11,725 nucleotides of DNA. It comes from Clostridiales bacterium (GTDB lineage: Bacteria > Bacillota > Clostridia > Lachnospirales > CAG-274). This document shows positions 1-7,150 of the stretch, piece by piece. A program made the translations under genes and the position numbers. Below the pieces are notes generated by a model. That model did not search any database, was not told where the DNA came from, and saw only the letters and a list, made by a program, of their open reading frames with translations. The number at the start of each line of letters is the position of its first letter. The first letter of the stretch is position 1. Location of the stretch: assembly GCA_021202835.1 (NCBI GenBank), contig JAJQCI010000213.1, forward strand, positions 1 to 11,725. The letters are read 5' to 3'.

Positions 1-575
1 AAATATTTCTTATTGCTTTAAGCCTTGCTATGGACGCCTTTGCAGTTTCAGTTTCAAACGGACTGGCTCTTACAAAAATCAAACCGAAACACGGTATAAT
101 TCACGGTTTGTATTTCGGCGTTTTTCAGTTTATGATGCCCCTTATAGGCTATCTGGGTGCAAGTTTCTTTAAGGGCTATATAGAGTCAATCGACCACTGG
201 ATCGCCTTTATCCTTTTGGTTATAATAGGGGCAAATATGATAAGAGAAACCTTCGGTGAGGAAGAGGAAGAAACCGCCGAAAAAACAGAGGAGAAAATGC
301 TTGCTCCGGGTCATATGGTTATGCTTGCCGTTGCCACAAGCATAGACGCCCTTGCCGTAGGCATAAGCTTTTCAATGGCCGACCTTAAAATGAGCATATG
401 GACAGCCTGTATTATGATAGGCTGTGTTTCCTTCGTTCTCCCCTTCTGCGGAGTTTATATAGGAAAATTCATAGGCGGAATGTTCAAAAAATATGCTTCC
501 AGAGCCGGCGGCTTAGTTCTTATAATTATAGGCTTTAAAATACTTTTTGAACACCTTAACATATTGTCACTTTAA
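1..575 (+). CDS. mntP: Putative manganese efflux pump MntP (5' end cut by window edge)
   Basis: This is a small integral membrane protein of the MntP (DUF204) family, which exports Mn2+ across the cytoplasmic membrane. The open frame runs into the left edge in the phase starting at base 3, giving 190 visible residues. The ATG at base 30 is the Met of the first conserved motif (MDAFAVS, visible residues 10-16) and not the start; only a few residues should be missing, since the family is about 190 residues. The second half repeats the motif as ATSIDALAVG (about 111-120), reflecting the two-fold repeat whose aspartates are thought to bind metal. Hydrophobic segments alternate with short loops, compatible with six membrane spans. 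A very acidic loop (about residues 86-98, mostly Glu) separates the halves. The stop lies 29 bases before hydF with no terminator between, so the two are probably cotranscribed. Any manganese riboswitch would be off the window. The family call is firm; the substrate is inferred from the family. Confidence 0.9.
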   Translation, partial: IFLIALSLAMDAFAVSVSNGLALTKIKPKHGIIHGLYFGVFQFMMPLIGYLGASFFKGYIESIDHWIAFILLVIIGANMIRETFGEEEEETAEKTEEKMLAPGHMVMLAVATSIDALAVGISFSMADLKMSIWTACIMIGCVSFVLPFCGVYIGKFIGGMFKKYASRAGGLVLIIIGFKILFEHLNILSL

Positions 576-604
576 ATAAAAAAATTAAACCGGGAGGGAT
601 CATT

Positions 605-1822
605 ATGAACACAACACCAAACTCCGACAGGCTTCATATAAGCATATTCGGAAACAGAAATTCGGGAAAATCGACCCTTATAAATGCCCTCACAAACCAA
701 GACTTAGCTATTGTTTCGGCCTGCCCCGGCACAACCGCCGACCCTGTTTCAAAAGCTATGGAGCTTCTGCCCATAGGCCCTGTGGTCATAACAGACACAG
801 CCGGCTATGATGATGAGGGAGAGCTGGGAGAGCTCAGAACCAAAAAAACATTCAGACAGCTTGATAAAACGGATATTGCCGTTCTGGTTGTTGACGGAAC
901 CGTTGGCTTTACGGAAAACGACGGTAAGTTTTTGGAGATCATAAACAAGCGGAAAATCCCCCTTGTAGGGGTAATAAACAAATGCGACCTAAACCCGACA
1001 GAAAACGGAGAAGCCTTCAAAGACAGAAACACAGACTTTGTAAGGGTAAGCGCAAAAAATAAAACGGGAATAGATGATCTCAAAAACCTCATTATAGAAA
1101 AATCCAAAACAACACCGAAGGAGACTTCTATAGTAGAGGGCATTATCGAAAGCGGAGACGTAGCTGTTTTGGTTGTTCCCATTGACAAAGCCGCCCCCAA
1201 GGGCAGGCTTATTCTGCCCCAGCAGCAGACAATAAGGGCAATTTTGGACAAGGGCGCAGCCGCCCTTACGGTGAGAGAAAAGGAGCTTGCTTCGGCACTG
1301 GCGGCCTTAAAGGAAAAGCCCAAGGCTGTTATAACCGACTCACAGGCTTTTAAAGAAGTCTCGGCAATAACCCCCCAAGACATACCGCTCACCTCATTTT
1401 CAATTCTTTTTGCAAGACACAAGGGAGAGCTTAAACCCCTTATAAGAGGAATAAACAGGCTTAAAACCCTTTCTCCCGAGGATAAAATTCTGATCTGCGA
1501 AGGCTGCACCCACCACAAAACCTGTGATGACATAGGCACTGTGAAGATTCCTAAGCTTCTTGAAAAATTTTTGGGCTTTAAACCCTGTTTAAGCTTTTCA
1601 AGCGGAACGGAATTTCCCGAAAACCCGGGGGAATATTCTCTCATTATTCACTGCGGCGGCTGTATGCTTAACGGCGCCGAAATGAAGTCAAGAATAAGAA
1701 AAGCAGAGGAAAGCGGCACGGCAATAACAAACTACGGTATGTTTATAGCCTATGCAAACGGTATTTTGGAAAGAGCTCTTGAGCCTGTTCCCGATGCCGC
1801 CCGAATATATAAAAATGCATAA
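605..1822 (+). CDS. hydF: [FeFe]-hydrogenase maturation GTPase HydF
   Basis: HydF is the cytoplasmic scaffold on which the diiron subcluster of [FeFe]-hydrogenase is assembled, with HydE and HydG, before transfer to the hydrogenase. The 405 residues have the usual family length. The N-terminal GTPase domain shows the P-loop GNRNSGKS (16-23), switch PGTT (41-44), DTAG (64-67), NKCD (125-128) and SAK (149-151). The middle part (about 180-290) is the dimerisation region. The C-terminal part carries the iron-sulfur cluster motif: C301-T-H303 followed by H349-C350-x-x-C353, with extra C298 and C307. GGAGG lies 7 bases before the ATG. The gene follows mntP closely and is followed by a 157-base spacer. 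hydE, hydG and the hydrogenase itself are not in the window, so they must be encoded elsewhere if the pathway works. Ile codons are mostly ATA here, unlike in the aldolase gene downstream. Confidence 0.96.
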   Translation: MNTTPNSDRLHISIFGNRNSGKSTLINALTNQDLAIVSACPGTTADPVSKAMELLPIGPVVITDTAGYDDEGELGELRTKKTFRQLDKTDIAVLVVDGTVGFTENDGKFLEIINKRKIPLVGVINKCDLNPTENGEAFKDRNTDFVRVSAKNKTGIDDLKNLIIEKSKTTPKETSIVEGIIESGDVAVLVVPIDKAAPKGRLILPQQQTIRAILDKGAAALTVREKELASALAALKEKPKAVITDSQAFKEVSAITPQDIPLTSFSILFARHKGELKPLIRGINRLKTLSPEDKILICEGCTHHKTCDDIGTVKIPKLLEKFLGFKPCLSFSSGTEFPENPGEYSLIIHCGGCMLNGAEMKSRIRKAEESGTAITNYGMFIAYANGILERALEPVPDAARIYKNA

Positions 1823-1845
1823 ATTTAAAGAAACCTTTCTGCATT

Positions 1846-1868
1846 ATTATGTATCGGCATAATTTTTT
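1846..1868 (+). terminator. Weak candidate terminator after hydF
   Basis: A 6-bp stem, ATTATG (1846-1851) with CATAAT (1858-1863), closes a 6-base loop and is followed by a T run (1864-1868). The stem is short and A+T-rich, so termination would be weak. It is nevertheless the only hairpin-plus-T-run seen between hydF and the next promoter. Confidence 0.35.
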
Positions 1869-1912
1869 ATAAATTTTTTACAATCACCCATATAATATTT
1901 AAAGATTACCTA

Positions 1913-1941
1913 TTGCAAATTAACAAAAAAAATAGTATAAT
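1913..1941 (+). promoter_or_regulatory. Sigma-A-type promoter for the aldolase gene
   Basis: TTGCAA (1913-1918) is separated by 17 bases from a consensus TATAAT (1936-1941). Transcription would start near 1948, leaving a short leader with AGGAGG at 1965-1970, nine bases before the ATG at 1980. The surrounding DNA is strongly A+T-rich, as expected for a strong promoter of a glycolytic gene. Confidence 0.8.
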
Positions 1942-1979
1942 ATAAATATACAAAAATTTACCACAGGAGGTATTATTAC

Positions 1980-2927
1980 ATGGCATTAGTTACTACTACA
2001 GAAATGTTCAAGAAGGCTTTTGAAGGTAAGTACGCAATCGGTGCTTTTAACATCAACAATATGGAAATTATTCAGGGCGTTACAAGAGGTGCTGCAAAGC
2101 TTAACTCCGCTTGTATTCTCCAGTGTTCAAAGAGTGCTCTTAAATACGCTACACCTAAATATCTTAAGGGTATGGTAGACGCCGCTGTTTATGAAACAGG
2201 TATTGACATCGCTCTTCACCTTGACCACGGCCCGGACCTCGACACTGTTAAAGAATGTGTTGAAGCAGGCTTCACATCTGTTATGTTCGACGGCAGCCAC
2301 TTCGACTATGAAGAAAACGTAGCTAAAACAAAGGAAGTTGTTGAATATGCTCATGCTCACGGCGTTGTTGTTGAAGCAGAGTTAGGCAAGCTTGCCGGTG
2401 TTGAAGACGACGTTAAGGTTGACGCAAACGACGCTATCTACACAGACCCTGATGAAGCTCTTGACTTCGTTCAGAAAACAGGCGTTGACTCACTTGCTAT
2501 CGCTATAGGTACAAGCCACGGCGCATATAAGTTCAAGGGTGAGCCCAAGCTTGCTTTTGACAGACTTGAAAAAATTACCGAAAACCTTGAGGCAGCAGGC
2601 TATCACAACTACCCCATCGTTCTTCACGGTGCATCATCTGTAGATCCCACTGTTATTGAACTTTGCAACAAGTACGGCGGAAATCTTAAGGGCGCAGCAG
2701 GCATCCCGGCTGATATGCTCAGAAAGGCAGCTTCTATGGCAGTTTGCAAGATCAATATGGATACAGACATCCGTCTTGCTATGACAGCAGCCATCAGAAA
2801 GTTCTTCTCTGAAAATCCCGATCAGTTCGACCCCAGAGGATACTGCGGTCTTGCCAGAGATATGATCCAGGAATTAGTTGAAAGCAAAATCAGCGAAGTT
2901 CTCGGCTCAAAGGATTCAATGAAATAA
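1980..2927 (+). CDS. fba: Class II fructose-1,6-bisphosphate aldolase
   Basis: This zinc-dependent cytoplasmic enzyme interconverts fructose-1,6-bisphosphate with dihydroxyacetone phosphate and glyceraldehyde-3-phosphate in glycolysis and gluconeogenesis. The 315-residue (beta/alpha)8 barrel shows the class II signatures: LDHG with catalytic D82 and zinc ligand H83, the VEAELG segment with E134, GTSHGAYK with H180, LHGASS with H216, and the phosphate/substrate-binding NMDTD at 259-263. The gene is monocistronic by layout, with its own consensus promoter, a strong AGGAGG site and a clear terminator after the stop. Codon use differs from its neighbours: I count 12 ATC, 6 ATT and 1 ATA for Ile, with many AAG, GCT and CTT codons. 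That is typical of a highly expressed gene and need not mean transfer. The family call is firm. A tagatose-bisphosphate aldolase is a possible alternative, but the solitary housekeeping layout favours fructose-bisphosphate. Confidence 0.95.
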   Translation: MALVTTTEMFKKAFEGKYAIGAFNINNMEIIQGVTRGAAKLNSACILQCSKSALKYATPKYLKGMVDAAVYETGIDIALHLDHGPDLDTVKECVEAGFTSVMFDGSHFDYEENVAKTKEVVEYAHAHGVVVEAELGKLAGVEDDVKVDANDAIYTDPDEALDFVQKTGVDSLAIAIGTSHGAYKFKGEPKLAFDRLEKITENLEAAGYHNYPIVLHGASSVDPTVIELCNKYGGNLKGAAGIPADMLRKAASMAVCKINMDTDIRLAMTAAIRKFFSENPDQFDPRGYCGLARDMIQELVESKISEVLGSKDSMK

Positions 2928-2941
2928 TAATTAACCTCTCA

Positions 2942-2977
2942 GGGCAAAGCTTCTTTTCAGGGGCTTTGCCCTTTTTT
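2942..2977 (+). terminator. Intrinsic terminator of the aldolase gene
   Basis: GGGCAAAGC (2942-2950) pairs perfectly with GCTTTGCCC (2963-2971) around a 12-base loop, followed by six T residues (2972-2977). It begins 15 bases after the aldolase stop codon and separates that gene from the downstream operon. Confidence 0.92.
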
Positions 2978-3040
2978 CTGCGGTTCATAAACAGGCTGAA
3001 AATTTTCCGTAACTTTTCTTGAAATATCTTCAAAAAAAGT

Positions 3041-3069
3041 TTGATTAAGCTGTGTCATTGTGCTAAAAT
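3041..3069 (+). promoter_or_regulatory. Sigma-A-type promoter for the kinase-like/asd/dap operon
   Basis: TTGATT (3041-3046) is followed after 17 bases by TAAAAT (3064-3069). Transcription would begin near 3076, giving a leader of about 60 nt with AAAGGAG at 3121-3127 before the ATG at 3136. The leader is too short for a lysine riboswitch, and none of its features are visible. Confidence 0.68.
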
Positions 3070-3135
3070 ATAAATATGTGGAATTGGTGTTTTAATTTTT
3101 ATCAGTTCCGGCGGTAAACGAAAGGAGTTGAAAAA

Positions 3136-3792
3136 ATGGCTGTAGATTTTAAGGAAAAAAAGGTTATTTTAACCATCGGAAGAGAATACGGAAGCGGCGG
3201 CAGAACCATAGGAAAGCTAATTTCCGAAAAGATGGGCATTCCTTTTTATGACAAAGACCTGATAAACAGGGCTGCCATGGAAAGCGATATAGACAAAGAG
3301 GTTTTTAACAGTATGGACGAAAAGCGAACCTCCAGTCTTCTGTTTTCAATAGTAAGAAATTTAGATAAAGGCGGCGGCGCCGGTATTTCGGGCGACGGCT
3401 CGGGTATTATGACTATGAACGAGAGGCTTTATCTTATACAAAAACAGATTATAAAGAGGATTGCCGCTGAGGGCTCCTGTATCTTACTCGGCAGATGTTC
3501 AAATATTACCCTTAAAGACGATCCGGCTGCCGTTCATATTTTTATAAAAGCCCCTCATGACTTTAAGCTTAAAACTCTTAAGGAAGTTAAAAATCTTGAG
3601 CCTAAAGCCGCAGCAAAGCTCATTAAGGAAACCGATAAGGAAAGGGCCGATTATTACAAATATTATACAGGGCTCAAATGGGGCAGCTCCCAGTGTTACA
3701 ACTACATAATCGACAGCTCCGTTTTGGGGCTTGAGGGCACGGCTGACTTAATTTGTGAGCTTATAACTAAAAAAGCTGAATCAAATATATAA
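3136..3792 (+). CDS. Cytidylate kinase-like family protein
   Basis: This 218-residue P-loop protein belongs to the cytidylate-kinase-like family common in Clostridia and distinct from the canonical Cmk. The N-terminus reads ILTIGREYGSGGRTIGK (11-27), a nucleotide-binding loop in which GSGGRT stands where classical kinases have GxGKS/T. PFYDKDLI (36-43) follows. CILLGR (115-120) fits the strand and arginine that line the nucleotide site, and DKERADYYKYYTG (167-179) fits the lid region. The C-terminus has YNYIIDSSVLG (188-198), also typical of the family. The true substrate in this family is not established. The gene heads an apparent operon with lysine-pathway genes, 29 bases before asd, but this position does not by itself show a role in lysine synthesis. 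AAAGGAG eight bases before the ATG supports the start. Confidence 0.85.
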   Translation: MAVDFKEKKVILTIGREYGSGGRTIGKLISEKMGIPFYDKDLINRAAMESDIDKEVFNSMDEKRTSSLLFSIVRNLDKGGGAGISGDGSGIMTMNERLYLIQKQIIKRIAAEGSCILLGRCSNITLKDDPAAVHIFIKAPHDFKLKTLKEVKNLEPKAAAKLIKETDKERADYYKYYTGLKWGSSQCYNYIIDSSVLGLEGTADLICELITKKAESNI

Positions 3793-3821
3793 TATATTAA
3801 CATATAAGTAGACTTAACAAA

Positions 3822-4820
3822 ATGAAACAGGTAAATTTAGCCGGTGTCGGTGCAACGGGAATGGGAGGCAGAACCTTTATAAAGGTTTTGGAGGAAAAAC
3901 AGCTTCCTATTGAAAACATATGGTTTTTTGCTTCAAAGCGTTCGGCAGGCAGCAAAATCACCTTCAACGGAAAGGAATATACTGTAGAAGAGCTTGACGA
4001 ACATTCCTTCGACAGAGGAATCGATATTGCTCTTTTCTCAGCAGGCGGCGGAACAAGCGAAATTTATTCTCCCATAGCTGCTTCAAAGGGCTGTGTTGTT
4101 ATTGACAACAGCTCCGCATGGAGAATGGACCCCGAGGTTCCCCTTGTTGTTCCCGAGGTTAACCCACAGGACGTTAAGTGGAACAAGGGCATTATCGCAA
4201 ATCCAAACTGCTCTACGATTCAGGCTGTTGTTGCGCTTAAGCCTCTTGACGACGCTTTCACAATAAAGAGAGTTGTTTATTCAACATATCAGGCTGTTTC
4301 CGGCGCAGGCCGTGCCGGCTGGGAAGATTTGGAAAACGGTATTAAGGGCGAAGCCCCCAAGAAGTTCCCCCATCCCATAGCAAACGACTGTCTTCCCCAT
4401 ATCGACGTCTTTACTCCCGGCGGATATACAAAGGAAGAAATTAAGATGATCGACGAAACGAGAAAAATCCTTCACAAGCCCGACCTTCGTGTTACGGCAA
4501 CCTGTGTAAGAGTTCCCGTTTTCAATTCCCACAGTGAATCTATTAATGTAGAGTTCGAAAAGCCCATTTCAATGAAAGAGGTTGCCGAGGTTTTGTCTCA
4601 GGCTCCCGGTATTGTTATTCAAGATGATACATCTAAAGACGAATATCCTCTTGCTATAAACGCAACAGGAACCGACGAGGTTTATGTAGGCAGAATCAGA
4701 CGTGACAATTCTGTAAGACACGGCATCAATATCTGGGTTGTAGCCGACAACATCCGTAAAGGGGCGGCTTCAAACGCAGTTCAGATTGCCGAATATATGA
4801 TTAAAAACGATTTAATTTAA
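3822..4820 (+). CDS. asd: Aspartate-semialdehyde dehydrogenase
   Basis: Asd reduces beta-aspartyl phosphate to aspartate semialdehyde with NADPH, the branch-point step to lysine/diaminopimelate and to methionine, threonine and isoleucine. The 332 residues match family length. The N-terminal NADP-binding loop is GVGATGMGG (8-16; GATGAVG-like forms are usual), followed by NSSAWRMD (96-103). The catalytic cysteine is C130 in ANPNCSTIQ, and the acid/base histidine is probably H237 in RVPVFNSHSE. QAVSGAGRAG (157-166) is the conserved segment after the active site. The ATG gives a canonical N-terminus, yet the 20 bases before it contain no recognisable Shine-Dalgarno sequence, unlike most genes here. 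dapA follows 13 bases after the stop. The asd-dapA-dapB grouping fits joint expression for diaminopimelate supply. Aspartokinase is not in the window. Confidence 0.95.
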   Translation: MKQVNLAGVGATGMGGRTFIKVLEEKQLPIENIWFFASKRSAGSKITFNGKEYTVEELDEHSFDRGIDIALFSAGGGTSEIYSPIAASKGCVVIDNSSAWRMDPEVPLVVPEVNPQDVKWNKGIIANPNCSTIQAVVALKPLDDAFTIKRVVYSTYQAVSGAGRAGWEDLENGIKGEAPKKFPHPIANDCLPHIDVFTPGGYTKEEIKMIDETRKILHKPDLRVTATCVRVPVFNSHSESINVEFEKPISMKEVAEVLSQAPGIVIQDDTSKDEYPLAINATGTDEVYVGRIRRDNSVRHGINIWVVADNIRKGAASNAVQIAEYMIKNDLI

Positions 4821-4833
4821 GAGGTGATATAAA

Positions 4834-5715
4834 GTGGCATTATTTACCGGTTCGGGAGTTGCTATAGTAACCCCCTTTAACGAAGACGGCTCCGTAAATT
4901 TTTCTTCACTTGAAAGAATGATCGATTTTCAAATCACAAACGGAACCGATGCAATAATTGTATGCGGAACGACAGGGGAGGCTTCAACTCTGTCAGACGA
5001 TGAACAGATTGACACAATAAGCTGCGCCGTTAAGGCAGCCGGGGGCAGAGTTCCCGTTATTGCCGGGGCAGGCTCAAACGACACAAGACACGGCTGTGAG
5101 CTTTGCAGAAGAAGCGAAAAAACAGGGGCCGACGGTCTGCTTATAGTTACTCCCTATTACAACAAAACAACCCAAAAGGGTCTTGTTGAATATTATAAGT
5201 CAATGGCAGGCAGTGTAAACATTCCCGTAATTATGTACAGCGTAGCCGGCAGAACAGGGCTTAACATAGCTCCCCAAACAGTTAAGGCCTTAACAGAGGT
5301 TGACAACATTGTTGCCATAAAGGAGGCCTCGGGCAATATAGGCCAGGTTGCGGAAATTGCGGCTCTCTGCGGTGATGATATCGATATTTATTCGGGAAAT
5401 GACGACCAGATTCTTCCCCTTCTTGCTTTGGGAGGAAAAGGCGTTATATCCGTTTTGGCCAATGTTGCTCCCGGAGATACCCACGATATGGTTACCAAGT
5501 TCCTCGAAGGAGACGTAAAGGGTGCAATCGACCTTCAGCTTAAGGCAATAAACCTTATAAAGGGCCTTTTCTGTGAGGTTAACCCCATTCCCGTTAAGGC
5601 AGCTCTTAATATGATGGGTATGGAGGCAGGCGGCTACAGGGCTCCCCTCACAACAATGACAGACGAAAATTATAAGAAGCTTGAAAAAGCAATGAAAGAC
5701 TACGGCTTAATCTAA
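4834..5715 (+). CDS. dapA: 4-hydroxy-tetrahydrodipicolinate synthase
   Basis: DapA condenses pyruvate with aspartate semialdehyde, the first committed step to diaminopimelate and lysine, as a cytoplasmic class I aldolase-type barrel. The 293 residues match the family. The start is a GTG placed five bases after GAGGTGAT (4821-4828). Visible active-site elements are CGTTGEASTL with T46/T47, TPYYN with Y109 of the catalytic triad, Y135, R140 and the Schiff-base lysine K163 in AIKEASGN. The segment around Y135 reads YSVAGRTG where most DapA enzymes have YNVPxRTG, so two usually conserved positions differ, although Tyr and Arg are kept. Related N-acetylneuraminate lyases or other pyruvate aldolases are the alternatives. 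The position between asd and dapB, together with R140, makes DapA by far the most likely. Confidence 0.94.
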   Translation: MALFTGSGVAIVTPFNEDGSVNFSSLERMIDFQITNGTDAIIVCGTTGEASTLSDDEQIDTISCAVKAAGGRVPVIAGAGSNDTRHGCELCRRSEKTGADGLLIVTPYYNKTTQKGLVEYYKSMAGSVNIPVIMYSVAGRTGLNIAPQTVKALTEVDNIVAIKEASGNIGQVAEIAALCGDDIDIYSGNDDQILPLLALGGKGVISVLANVAPGDTHDMVTKFLEGDVKGAIDLQLKAINLIKGLFCEVNPIPVKAALNMMGMEAGGYRAPLTTMTDENYKKLEKAMKDYGLI

Positions 5716-5748
5716 CCGGTTTTAAGAGAAAGGAGTTTAGGATACACT

Positions 5749-6315
5749 ATGAAGGATTTAGGCATGAAAAAGCTTGAAACAGACCGACTTATTTTAAGAA
5801 AAATAACCCTTGACGACGGTCCGCAGATGTTTGAAAACTGGGCCTCTGACGTTAAAACAACCTCATATCTTTCATGGCCTACCCATAAAACCCTTAAGGA
5901 TACGAGGGCGGTTATTCACAAGTGGATTGAAGCATATTCAAAGCCCTTGGGCTATAACTGGGGAATTCAGCTTAAATCAACAGGCGAGCTTATAGGCAAT
6001 ATTGAGGTAACGTCGAAAAACGTCGGCCAGCAGCTCTGCCAGATTGCCTTTTGCATAGGCTCAAAATGGTGGAACAACGGCTACGCAACTGAGGCCTGTA
6101 AGGCAGTTTTGGATTTTCTCTTAAACGGTGTCGGCTTTTATGTTGTTGAGTCACAATATTTGGCTGAAAATCCTGCGGCCGGAAAAGTTCTTATGAAATC
6201 GGGTATGGTTAAGGACGGAGTTATGAGAAAGCGCTATATGGGCAAAAAGGAGCCTATGGAGCTTGTTATGATTCGTTATTCCGTTGTTAAGTCTGAGCTT
6301 ATTAAGCTGCAGTAA
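5749..6315 (+). CDS. GNAT-family N-acetyltransferase (RimJ/RimL-like)
   Basis: This protein would transfer an acetyl group from acetyl-CoA to an amine; the substrate cannot be read from the sequence. The 188 residues show the RimJ/RimL-type layout: the opening LETDRLILRK (9-18), a central beta-strand region with GELIGNIEV (79-87), the acetyl-CoA pyrophosphate loop in WWNNGYATEA (107-116), and NPAAGKVLMKSGM (141-153) near the C-terminal helix. AAAGGAG (5729-5735) lies 13 bases before this ATG and 28 before the next in-frame ATG at 5764, so the first is preferred even though the second gives a more compact family N-terminus. The gene sits 33 bases after dapA and 14 before dapB on the same strand. 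It is not the tetrahydrodipicolinate acetyltransferase DapH, which is a left-handed beta-helix protein. It may act on small molecules, on ribosomal protein termini, or for detoxification. Confidence 0.88.
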   Translation: MKDLGMKKLETDRLILRKITLDDGPQMFENWASDVKTTSYLSWPTHKTLKDTRAVIHKWIEAYSKPLGYNWGIQLKSTGELIGNIEVTSKNVGQQLCQIAFCIGSKWWNNGYATEACKAVLDFLLNGVGFYVVESQYLAENPAAGKVLMKSGMVKDGVMRKRYMGKKEPMELVMIRYSVVKSELIKLQ

Positions 6316-6329
6316 AAAGAGGTAATAAA

Positions 6330-7088
6330 ATGACACGTATTATAATGCACGGATGCAATGGGCATATGGGCAGGGTTATATGCGATATTGTATCAAAGGA
6401 CAAAGACTGTGAAATTGCAGCCGGAATCGACATTGTCGAAAGCAATGCCCCCTTCCCTACTTTCACAAATATAAACGACTGCTGTGTTGAAGCCGACGTA
6501 ATTATAGATTTTTCTACGGCCGGGGCTGTTCCTGCCGTTATAAAATATGCTTTGGAAAAGAAGCTTCCCGTTGTTATATGCACAACAGGCTTAAGCCCCG
6601 AAACACTGGAGCTTTTAGACAAGGCCTCTTCGGAGATTCCCGTTTTCCGCTCGGCCAATATGAGCATAGGCATAAATCTTATATGCAGCATTCTCAAAAA
6701 ATATGCTCCTGTTTTAAGAGAAGCAGGCTTCGATATAGAAATTTTGGAAAGACACCACAACTTTAAGCTGGACGCCCCCAGCGGCACGGCTCTTCTTCTT
6801 GCCGACAGCATAAACGAAAGCATGGACAGCAAATTCAATTATGTCTATGACAGAAGCGCCTACAGAAAACAGAGAGACAAAAACGAAATAGGTATATCGG
6901 CTATGCGAGGCGGAACAATCGTCGGAGAACACACTGTTATGTTTGCAGGCAGAAACGAAGTAATAGAGTTTAACCACTCGGCCCACTCAAAAGACGTCTT
7001 TGCCGTAGGTGCCGTAAAGGCAGCCAAATTTATGACAGGCAGAGAAAAGGGCAAATATGATATGCAGTCGGTTATGAGTGAGCTGTAA
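6330..7088 (+). CDS. dapB: 4-hydroxy-tetrahydrodipicolinate reductase
   Basis: DapB reduces the product of DapA to tetrahydrodipicolinate with NAD(P)H in the cytoplasm. The 252 residues are within the usual range. The dinucleotide-binding loop is HGCNGHMGR (7-15) with acidic D34 at the end of the second strand, and CTTGL (84-88) follows. The substrate and catalytic motif is E140-RHHNFKLDAPSGTA-154, with catalytic histidines H142/H143 and K146. RGGTIVGEHTV (193-203) is the second conserved block. AGAGGT (6318-6323) lies six bases before the ATG. The gene closes the asd-dapA-acetyltransferase-dapB run. No strong terminator follows, only an A+T-rich hairpin at 7091-7112, so some readthrough into the next gene is possible. 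Confidence 0.95.
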   Translation: MTRIIMHGCNGHMGRVICDIVSKDKDCEIAAGIDIVESNAPFPTFTNINDCCVEADVIIDFSTAGAVPAVIKYALEKKLPVVICTTGLSPETLELLDKASSEIPVFRSANMSIGINLICSILKKYAPVLREAGFDIEILERHHNFKLDAPSGTALLLADSINESMDSKFNYVYDRSAYRKQRDKNEIGISAMRGGTIVGEHTVMFAGRNEVIEFNHSAHSKDVFAVGAVKAAKFMTGREKGKYDMQSVMSEL

Positions 7089-7090
7089 TA

Positions 7091-7112
7091 AACAAAATGT
7101 GAAAATTTTGTT
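7091..7112 (+). repeat. A+T-rich hairpin just after dapB
   Basis: AACAAAAT (7091-7098) and ATTTTGTT (7105-7112) form an 8-bp perfect inverted repeat with a 6-base loop, two bases after the dapB stop. The stem has only one G-C pair. No separate T run follows, although the T residues of the right arm could act as a weak terminator tract. Confidence 0.35.
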
Positions 7113-7119
7113 AAAGCTA

Positions 7120-7148
7120 TGGATTTATTCCCGGTTTTGAGTTATACT
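7120..7148 (+). promoter_or_regulatory. Possible promoter for the SpoIID-domain gene and queA
   Basis: TATACT (7143-7148) is a good -10 box. TGGATT (7120-7125), 17 bases upstream, is a mediocre -35. I could not make a convincing match to sporulation sigma factors E, F, G or K. The gap between dapB and the next gene, and the start-proximal hairpin that follows, support a promoter here. Confidence 0.4.
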
Positions 7149-7150
7149 GT

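Noticed and set aside
805..1644. A 279-codon open frame on the minus strand inside hydF
   Set aside because: It is antisense to a gene with every HydF motif, has no recognisable domain and no ribosome site. Long antisense frames arise from the codon pattern of the real gene.
2978..3135. A lysine riboswitch upstream of the asd/dap operon
   Set aside because: The leader from the predicted start is about 60 nt and shows none of the long paired elements. The first gene is also not a lysine-pathway gene.
5749..6315. The acetyltransferase gene as tetrahydrodipicolinate acetyltransferase (DapH/DapD)
   Set aside because: Those enzymes are left-handed beta-helix proteins with hexapeptide repeats. 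This sequence has a GNAT acetyl-CoA loop and no hexapeptide repeats.
6302..6838. A 178-codon open frame on the minus strand over dapB
   Set aside because: It overlaps the well-supported dapB and the end of the acetyltransferase gene, and lacks a ribosome site or recognisable motif.
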